Shown piece by piece: positions 58,213 through 64,000 of a stretch of DNA of 64,000 bases. This stretch comes from Candidatus Endowatersipora endosymbiont of Watersipora subatra (GTDB taxonomy: Bacteria; Pseudomonadota; Alphaproteobacteria; Rhizobiales; Rhizobiaceae), in assembly GCF_964026585.1 (NCBI RefSeq), contig NZ_OZ032160.1, forward strand, positions 841,991 to 905,990, written 5' to 3'. The first letter of the stretch is position 1, and every line of letters begins with the position of its first letter. The notes beneath the pieces are model-generated. The model had not been told where the DNA came from and ran no database searches. It saw nothing but the letters and a program-made list of their open reading frames with translations. The position numbers and the translations under genes are program-made.

Positions 58213-59712
58213 ATGCCTGATGTAGAAGAAAAAAATGTACTTTTACCAAAATTTGATAATTCCTATTCGACTTTACCTAATCGATTTTATGCGAAAAACT
58301 TGCCAGTTCCTGTTGATAGCCCAGAATTGATTATCCTCAATGAGCCTTTAGCAAATTATTTAGGATTTGAAAGCAGTTGGTTAAAATCTTCTTCTTGTGT
58401 TAACATGTTTTCTGGCAATAGCCTCCCTGACGGTACAGAGCCTTTATCCATGGCTTATGCGGGTCATCAATTTGGTCATTGGATATCCTGTTTAGGTGAT
58501 GGCCGCGCTGTTTTGTTAGGTGAAATGATCGCAACCGATAATAAGCGCTATGATATCCAACTAAAAGGATCTGGTCAAACTTTGTTCTCCAGAACCGGTG
58601 ATGGGAGGGCATGGATCGGGCCTATTATGCGGGAGTATATAGTATCCGAGGCCATGAATGCTTTAGGTATTTTAACAACCAGAGCATTGGCTGTAGTGAC
58701 TACAGGTGAAATGGTTCTTCGTGAAAAAGCTTTCCCTGGGGGGATTATAACCCGTGTCGCTAGTTCACATATTCGAGTTGGGACTTTTCAGTATTTTGCT
58801 GCTCGTGGTGATATTGAAGGACTGCGTATCCTTGCAGATTATACCATCCAAAGACTCTACCCTGAGATTATGAAAAAACGAAGGCCTTATCTTTCCTTTC
58901 TGGAGGTAGTGGTATCTATTCAGGCGAAACTGATCGCTCACTGGATGTCAGTTGGTTTTATCCACGGCGTCATGAACACTGATAATATGGCGATATCGGG
59001 TGAAACTATTGATTATGGCCCTTGTGCTTTCATGGATGATTACCATCCTGATAAGGTTTTTAGTTCTATCGATAAAAGGGGATACTATGCTTACAGAAAA
59101 CAAAATCGCGCAGCGCATTGGAATCTAGTATGCTTGGCTAAGTGTCTTTTACCACTACTTGATGAGAACGAGAGAAAGGCCCTTTCGCTTGCTCAACAAA
59201 CTGTTGACCATTTTTCAAATCAATACCAAAAATCTTATAATAAGATTTTTGGTGAAAAAATAGGACTACCCTGTCCAACAGAGGACAACAATAAGCTGAT
59301 TTTCGATTTATTGGTGCTTATGGAATCGCATCATTGTGACTTTACGCATACGTTTTACACCTTATCTGAAGTCCATGATGCCGAAGGAGAAGATAATGCC
59401 TTTCTCGTTTTGTTCAATCATAGCACAGAAGCCCGGAGATGGTTTAAAAAATGGAGAACTCAAATTGGAGAAACTGATGAATCTCTTTGCTTTGCCAAAG
59501 AGATAATGAGGATGAGAAATCCTGCTATTATTCCGAGAAATCATCATATTGACCGTGTTATTCATCAGGTTTTAGAGTCTGGTTCATTTAAAGAATTTTA
59601 CCTTATGAATAAGGCCCTTCAAAATCCTTATAGCCGGTTAAATGAAAACGATATATTTAGCTCACCTCCTTTGGAAGAAGATAAAGTCAAGTATACTTTT
59701 TGCGGTACATAA
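58213..59712 (+). CDS. selO: Protein adenylyltransferase SelO (YdiU), cysteine form
   Basis: SelO is a pseudokinase-fold enzyme that transfers AMP to proteins and is linked to redox stress. The 499-residue protein has the typical AYAGHQFGHW, LKGSGQTLFSR, TGDGRAWIGP and GVMNTDNMAISGETIDYGPCAF motifs. It ends in FCGT. C497 takes the place of the selenocysteine or cysteine found near the C-terminus of the family, so the redox site is kept without selenium. It stands alone between hemA and secB. Confidence 0.93.
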   Translation: MPDVEEKNVLLPKFDNSYSTLPNRFYAKNLPVPVDSPELIILNEPLANYLGFESSWLKSSSCVNMFSGNSLPDGTEPLSMAYAGHQFGHWISCLGDGRAVLLGEMIATDNKRYDIQLKGSGQTLFSRTGDGRAWIGPIMREYIVSEAMNALGILTTRALAVVTTGEMVLREKAFPGGIITRVASSHIRVGTFQYFAARGDIEGLRILADYTIQRLYPEIMKKRRPYLSFLEVVVSIQAKLIAHWMSVGFIHGVMNTDNMAISGETIDYGPCAFMDDYHPDKVFSSIDKRGYYAYRKQNRAAHWNLVCLAKCLLPLLDENERKALSLAQQTVDHFSNQYQKSYNKIFGEKIGLPCPTEDNNKLIFDLLVLMESHHCDFTHTFYTLSEVHDAEGEDNAFLVLFNHSTEARRWFKKWRTQIGETDESLCFAKEIMRMRNPAIIPRNHHIDRVIHQVLESGSFKEFYLMNKALQNPYSRLNENDIFSSPPLEEDKVKYTFCGT

Positions 59713-59763
59713 TATCTCTAAAATCTCTAATGATTATCTTATTTCTGCCCCATTTTCTTAAAT

Positions 59764-59788
59764 GAGGCCCGGAACGAAAAGAAGCCTC
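59764..59788. terminator. Possible shared terminator between selO and secB
   Basis: GAGGC and GCCTC form a G-C-rich 5-bp stem with a 15-base loop in the 92-base space between two converging genes, followed by a T-rich stretch. The position suits a bidirectional terminator, but the stem is short. Confidence 0.3.
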
Positions 59789-59804
59789 TGTTCTTATTTC
59801 TAAG

Positions 59805-60296
59805 TTATTTCGTCTTCACTTGACGAAGTTCGAACAAGGCATCAAAATCAACTGGAGCCATCATCAAGGGAGGAATACCACCATTACGAGTTACTTCTGC
59901 CACAATTTGACGAGCAAAGGGGAAAAGAAAGCGTGGACATTCGATCAATATAGTCCGCTCGACCTCATGGTGAGGGATGTTGAATAGTCGAAAACAACCA
60001 GCATATCTCAGTTCAACGGTAAACAGAATATTGCTCTCCTTACTGGCAGTAGCATGGATCTTTAATTCCACTTCGAAGTCAGTTTTTGAAAAAGGATTAG
60101 CGGTTACATTAATATTAATGTTGATTTCAGGCTGATTTTGGCGGGTATGTGGAACATATGGTGAATAAGAATTGTCGAAAGACAAGCGCTTAGTATATTG
60201 CGATAAGATATTGAGCCAAGGCTTTTTAACTGTCGCTTGAGTTTGGGGTTGTCTGTATTCTTGATTTAGTTCTTTTATGCTTGAGTTTGGGTTCAT
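59805..60296 (-). CDS. secB: Protein-export chaperone SecB
   Basis: SecB keeps precursors unfolded and delivers them to SecA. The 163-residue protein has the family parts QYTKRLSFDN, TDFEVELKIHATA, LRYAGCFRLFNIP and ECPRFLFPFARQIVAEVTRNGGIPPLMMAPVDF, which is highly conserved. The N-terminal 25 residues are polar and not conserved. It lies in the alphaproteobacterial order dnaQ/secB/timA; the usual fxsA gene between secB and timA is absent. Confidence 0.95.
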   Translation of the reverse strand: MNPNSSIKELNQEYRQPQTQATVKKPWLNILSQYTKRLSFDNSYSPYVPHTRQNQPEINININVTANPFSKTDFEVELKIHATASKESNILFTVELRYAGCFRLFNIPHHEVERTILIECPRFLFPFARQIVAEVTRNGGIPPLMMAPVDFDALFELRQVKTK

Positions 60297-60832
60297 ATCA
60301 ATTTCCGATCTATATAGACTGAGAAAAAACTCAGATCAGTTCATTAATGACGCTAATGGTTTAGTCACAAGAAAGCAAAACTCAGACTCGTTCTGAACCA
60401 ACCAATTCTCCTCCGAGGAAGGCTGCTAACCATGAACCAGGTGAAGTGATAGAAACAGAAGGTCAAGCCCATGAGATTATTGCGCTCTTACCAAAACCCC
60501 AAATATCTTGTATATTTAAGATTAGCTGGATCACTTTTCAAATCTTGCCATCTGAGTCTTAGCTTAGGAAAAAGAGCAATTTAATCACAAAATAACTATG
60601 TGATGCCAAGCTCATAAGGCTAAAAACAGTCCTTTACAACGACAGGAAAGAAAGAAAATAAGTAAAGACATTCATTATTCTCATCTAATTATCTTGGATA
60701 ATCAGAAGTTCTAGCAATTATTTGAGTGTTTATTTTTAAAAAATCTTATAGAAAGACAGTGTTGAACGTTGAAATGAGCCCTTGTAAATTTTAGCTTTTT
60801 TGTGGATCATATGAAAAATTATCGGAAATGTC
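60297..60832. other. 536-base gap between secB and timA
   Basis: fxsA often occupies this place in alphaproteobacteria. I find no intact gene. A plus-strand stretch from about 60365 to 60560 stays open without a start codon and encodes a polar, proline-rich segment (SEPTNSPPRKAANHEPGEV). It could be a decayed remnant or chance. Promoters for secB and timA must also lie here. No RNA gene is recognised. Confidence 0.45.
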
Positions 60833-61546
60833 ATGGAACTTGACCCTTTTACTATTTTCCCTTTGGCCGTTGCCATTTTTGTTTTCTGGAAACTACGTAG
60901 CGTTCTTGGTTCCCGTAATAGGAATGAGCACCTTCCTTATGATCCCCACTCTTCAGTCAAAAATGATTCTGATTTGGAACGGTCTAGAATCAATGATAAT
61001 TCAAGAAAATTTATTGGGATTCGTCGTCATCGGTTGACGCATGAACAGATTCAATCATTAACAGAAGTGCGCATTCAGGAGGTTTCTGGTCAAGATAGAA
61101 ATCTGGAACAAGGTCTCAAGGCAATCACTCTTCATGATAGAAATTTTGATATTGATCAGTTTGTTGAGGGGGCAAAAAAAGCATATGAGTTGATCGTAAT
61201 GAGCTTTGCAAATGGTAACAAAAAAAAACTTGAAGGCTTATTATCAAGTGAAGTTTTTGAAAATTTTGAAACGGTTATCAATGATCGAGCTTCCCGGGGA
61301 GAAAGGGTTCAATCGAGCTTTGTTCGTATTGAGAGTGCCCGTATTACAGCGGCTGAATTACTGAAAGATGAAGCTCAGATCAGTCTTGAATTTGTTAGTC
61401 AAATAATTTCGGCTACTCTCAATGAAAGAGAGGAGATTATAGAAGGTAGTTTAGAGGAGATTATAGAAGTAACGGATATATGGACATTTACACGCTCAGT
61501 AAAATCGAATAATCCGAATTGGAAAGTCGTTGCCACCGATAAGTAA
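60833..61546 (+). CDS. timA: Tim44/TimA family membrane-associated protein
   Basis: The 237-residue protein has one N-terminal hydrophobic helix (residues about 6-22), a charged linker, and a C-terminal Tim44-like domain from about residue 90 (FVEGAKKAYELIVMSFANGN, then SNNPNWKVVATD). Bacterial TimA is a relative of mitochondrial Tim44, but its role in bacteria is not settled. The position beside secB is conserved in alphaproteobacteria. mltA, a usual partner downstream, is not present: dnaQ follows in the opposite direction. Confidence 0.88.
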   Translation: MELDPFTIFPLAVAIFVFWKLRSVLGSRNRNEHLPYDPHSSVKNDSDLERSRINDNSRKFIGIRRHRLTHEQIQSLTEVRIQEVSGQDRNLEQGLKAITLHDRNFDIDQFVEGAKKAYELIVMSFANGNKKKLEGLLSSEVFENFETVINDRASRGERVQSSFVRIESARITAAELLKDEAQISLEFVSQIISATLNEREEIIEGSLEEIIEVTDIWTFTRSVKSNNPNWKVVATDK

Positions 61547-61572
61547 TGAGATCAACATCCCCCTCTAGAGAG

Positions 61573-62298
61573 CTATTTCCATTTATTCCAAATTGCTTTA
61601 TGTCCCATCATCATCACCATGTCAGCGTGAGCTTCTGCTTCTTTCGGTGTCAAACGGGAATCAAGAGGATTAGGACGCTGTTTTTGTTGTAAACGGGTTC
61701 CTATATCAAGAGTACTCAAATGATCAAGATCATGAGAATCATGATCAAGATCAAAACGAAGTTGTAGACCACCTGTCAATTCGATATAGACATAAGTCAG
61801 AAGTTGAGAGTCAAGAAAAGCCCCGTGAAGGGTGCGGTCAGTGTTTTTAATTCCAAAACGCTTACACAAAGCATCAAGGGAATTAGAGAGAGTAGGAAAC
61901 TTCCTTCTCGCAATTTTGAGAGAATCGATAACCCTAGCGGCTTCGATGGCTGGTTGGCCTGCACGTTTGAGTTCAGCATTAAGAAAACCGATGTCAAATG
62001 TTGCATTATGAGCAATCAATGTTCCCCTACCAAAGAAGTCTTCAAATTTCGGTAGGAGATCAGTAAAGGTGGGCTTATCAAGAAGTTGAGCCGTTGAAAT
62101 ACCATGAATAGCTTCAGCCTCAGGACTAACTTCTTTCTCTCCAGGATGAAAATATTCATGAAAAGTTCTTCCTGTCGGAACTCTGTTAATCATCTCAACT
62201 GCACCGATTTCAATAATACGGTCACCATTCTTTGCACTCAATCCAGTGGTTTCGGTATCGAAGATCACTTCTCTATTATCTTGCCAATTATCCGACAT
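61573..62298 (-). CDS. dnaQ: DNA polymerase III epsilon subunit (proofreading exonuclease)
   Basis: DnaQ is the 3'-5' proofreading subunit of the replicative polymerase. The 241-residue protein has Exo I (FDTETTGL), Exo II (HNATFDIGFLN) and Exo III (HGAFLDSQLL), placing the DEDDh ligands. A C-terminal tail for binding the alpha subunit follows. It starts one base after the coaE stop, so the two are co-transcribed. Confidence 0.95.
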   Translation of the reverse strand: MSDNWQDNREVIFDTETTGLSAKNGDRIIEIGAVEMINRVPTGRTFHEYFHPGEKEVSPEAEAIHGISTAQLLDKPTFTDLLPKFEDFFGRGTLIAHNATFDIGFLNAELKRAGQPAIEAARVIDSLKIARRKFPTLSNSLDALCKRFGIKNTDRTLHGAFLDSQLLTYVYIELTGGLQLRFDLDHDSHDLDHLSTLDIGTRLQQKQRPNPLDSRLTPKEAEAHADMVMMMGHKAIWNKWK

Positions 62299-62299
62299 A

Positions 62300-62920
62300 T
62301 TAATTTTTGAACCTCTTAGATTGGGGCTGCCAACATCCTGATGTAATGTCTGTTATAATCATTAAAACTTGCTGACGCGCACATTCAATCCCTTTCGATG
62401 TGTCGATAATGAAGTCAGCTTTTTGTTGTTTGAGAGAGTCTGGTTCTTGGAGACTGAGTAGCTTTTCAAATTTCTTTTCACTCATCTCCTGACGGGCAAG
62501 AACACGATTGCGCTGGATGTCTGCAGGAGCAGTAACAACTACAATACCATCAACATCCTGATCACTAGCGGTCTCAAAAAGTAAGGGAATATCCAATACC
62601 GCAAGAAAAACATTTTGTTCTTTCGCGATGTTATAAAACTCTTGTTTTCTTTTTTGAACAAGAGGGTGAACAATCGCTTCAAGTTTCTTCATTGCTTCTT
62701 TATTGCCAATGACGTGTCTTGATAATTTGGATCGATCTATACCTTGATCATTACTTATATCAGGAAAAGTACTCTCAAGAAGATTTCCTGCTTCCTCTCG
62801 GTAAATATCATGCACTTCAGCATCGGCATCATAAACTAAGATCCCAGCATCCCGAAAGAATGATGCAGTTGTCGATTTTCCCATTCCAATGGAACCAGTG
62901 AGACCGATGAAAAGTGTCAT
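62300..62920 (-). CDS. coaE: Dephospho-CoA kinase
   Basis: CoaE makes coenzyme A in the last step of its synthesis. The 206-residue protein has the P-loop GLTGSIGMGKST at residues 6-17, DADAEVHDIY and LDIPLLFETA, all typical. It precedes dnaQ directly. In many alphaproteobacteria aroE lies between maf and coaE; here only 155 non-coding bases separate them. Confidence 0.95.
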   Translation of the reverse strand: MTLFIGLTGSIGMGKSTTASFFRDAGILVYDADAEVHDIYREEAGNLLESTFPDISNDQGIDRSKLSRHVIGNKEAMKKLEAIVHPLVQKRKQEFYNIAKEQNVFLAVLDIPLLFETASDQDVDGIVVVTAPADIQRNRVLARQEMSEKKFEKLLSLQEPDSLKQQKADFIIDTSKGIECARQQVLMIITDITSGCWQPQSKRFKN

Positions 62921-63075
62921 ATTGTTTTGTTACCATTTTTCAACCACTGATACTGTTATCACCTTATGAAGAAAAGAAGAAAAGAGATTGCTAGACATGA
63001 GCTTCCAACGAGTATTGCTCTGATCGATACCTGATCACTAACTGATAACGAATGCTTTTCGTGTCAATAGAATCG

Positions 63076-63681
63076 TTAATGAACTTCATCATCAATAAGG
63101 TTCAAGCTTTTCAGCTTCTCTAACAATGGAAGCAATGGAAGGCCAATAATCGAAAACATATCACCTCTGATATCTGAGAATAACTGGAGACCCAGCCCTT
63201 CTATTTGATAAACACCAACGCTAGACAGAACTTCAGGACCAACCAGAGAAAGATAGTTCCCTATGAATTGAGGAGAAAGATGACGCATTGTCATAAAAGA
63301 AGTTGAGACATACTGCCATCTCTTTTCACCCGATCGAGCAATGACTACTGCCGAATACAATATATGAGTTTTCCCTGATAAATAAAAAAGACGGGTTCGG
63401 GCGTCTTCTAACGACTTCACTTTGTGAAGAACAATATTATCGATAGAAAGAATTTGGTCGCATCCTATTACCCAATCATCATCGTGACGTTCACTCACTT
63501 CAACAGCTTTAGCCTGAGCTAAGATGATAGCACGATCTTTCGGCAAGAGACCGGCCTTTTTTAGAGGAAGATCAATCTCTCTTTCATGTAAACGTGCTGG
63601 GTTCTGAGTAAATATAAGCCCCGCGTCATGCAATATTTGGGCTCGAAACGGGCTAAGGGATGCAAGAATGATTCTATTCAT
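63076..63681 (-). CDS. maf: Maf family nucleoside triphosphate pyrophosphatase
   Basis: Maf proteins hydrolyse non-canonical or pyrimidine nucleotides. The 201-residue protein starts with IILASLSPFRAQIL (the SxxR-type substrate motif has F at the usual polar position) and contains VIGCDQILSID, RLFYLSGKTHILYSAVV and a C-terminal DMFSIIGLPLLPLL. The frame opens with TTG at 63690, but ATG at 63681 is the better start. It transcribes away from the proposed origin region. Confidence 0.92.
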   Translation of the reverse strand: MNRIILASLSPFRAQILHDAGLIFTQNPARLHEREIDLPLKKAGLLPKDRAIILAQAKAVEVSERHDDDWVIGCDQILSIDNIVLHKVKSLEDARTRLFYLSGKTHILYSAVVIARSGEKRWQYVSTSFMTMRHLSPQFIGNYLSLVGPEVLSSVGVYQIEGLGLQLFSDIRGDMFSIIGLPLLPLLEKLKSLNLIDDEVH

Positions 63682-64000
63682 GAGTGTCAAGCGGAACCTT
63701 CAATTCTTTTTCCTTTGAATTCAGTTAAGGCATTGAGTTAATATGTCAATTCTTGTAGATGTAAAAAGGGCTTTTAACCATTCTCTCTTTTTATTCGGAG
63801 CTCCCTTTAAAGTCGAATTTCTATTCTTAACCCCCCTTTACTTTTTCTGAATATAAAGTAAAATCATGATTGTTCCTTTATAAAAAAGGGTAGTTATACA
63901 CCTTATCTAAAGACCTTAAATAGTTTATCAGTTATAATAAGTTGGTTTATTTTAATCTTAAGATTCAAGTTTCTTGATAAAGAGAAATGATCTAAGAATT
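63682..64000. other. Non-coding right end, candidate edge of the chromosomal replication origin
   Basis: No gene is supported in the last 319 bases; a 35-codon frame at 63743-63850 lacks any family signal. The stretch is AT-rich with TTATACACC at 63894-63902 (one base from the DnaA box TTATNCACA), TTAACCAT at 63774-63781 (a CtrA half-site sequence) and TTAA-N9-TTAA near 63724-63740. In Caulobacter and Rickettsia the origin lies between hemE and a gene I recall as maf-like. hemE would be just beyond the window. This is a proposal only. Confidence 0.35.

Noticed and set aside
63743-63850. 35-codon ATG frame at the right end
   Set aside because: Phe/Leu-rich with no family similarity and no ribosome binding site; the region fits a non-coding origin better.

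Overview
This window comes from an AT-rich alphaproteobacterium. By eye the G+C is well under 45%; I did not count it. The evidence is the C4-type 5-aminolevulinate synthase HemA, the short prolyl-tRNA synthetase without an editing insert, CobN-type cobaltochelatase, a Tim44-like TimA protein, a DUF2093 protein, and alphaproteobacterial gene neighbourhoods (rnd-lptC-lptA-lptB, rpmI-rplT-pheS-pheT, serB/miaA, maf-coaE-dnaQ-secB-timA). Several partners that usually sit in these neighbourhoods are missing (dnaE after lolD, rpoN after lptB, aroE between maf and coaE, fxsA beside secB, infC before rpmI). Gaps are AT-rich and many starts are non-ATG. A reduced, perhaps host-associated, Rhodospirillales-like genome is plausible, but I cannot name the species. 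I see no rRNA, tRNA, CRISPR, insertion sequence or prophage.

Layout. 1-4077: glycine cleavage genes gcvT (cut by the left edge), gcvH and gcvP. 4263-10120: proS, lolC-lolD, rpsD, prfB. 10242-12041: divergent serB and miaA. 12038-32134: a 20-kb cobalamin (B12) region in three blocks: cobA-cobB-cobC-cobD on the minus strand, cbiD-cobK on the plus strand, and the minus-strand run cobQ-cobP-cobW-cobN-cobO-cbiX-cobH-cobL-cobI-cbiG/cobJ-cobM. 32309-40721: ligA, pepP, a possible small membrane protein, apbC/mrp, mgtE with an unusual leader, and rnd. 40841-42793: lptC-lptA-lptB for LPS export. 42886-45990: purK, purE, ispG. 46243-50487: rpmI, rplT, pheS, pheT. 50561-55606: a DUF2093 gene, mutL, and zinc uptake genes znuA/znuC-znuB. 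55835-58039: hemC and hemA, which overlap tail to tail. 58213-63681: selO, secB, timA, dnaQ, coaE, maf. The last 320 bases resemble the edge of an alphaproteobacterial replication origin.

How the genes work together. HemA and HemC make the tetrapyrrole precursor that CobA sends into cobalamin. The corrin set is mixed. CbiX (early cobalt insertion), CbiD and a CbiG domain fused to CobJ are typical of the oxygen-independent route. CobN, CobW and CobO are typical of late cobalt insertion. The oxygen-dependent ring-contraction enzymes CobG and CobZ, the methyltransferase CobF, the chelatase partners CobS/CobT and the lower-ligand genes are not in the window. The features most worth a second look are cobD, which has no ordinary start codon; the cobA/cbiD start region, built on one palindrome; an in-frame mini-ORF before mgtE; a C10 tract at the lptA-lptB junction; and the possible origin at the right end.
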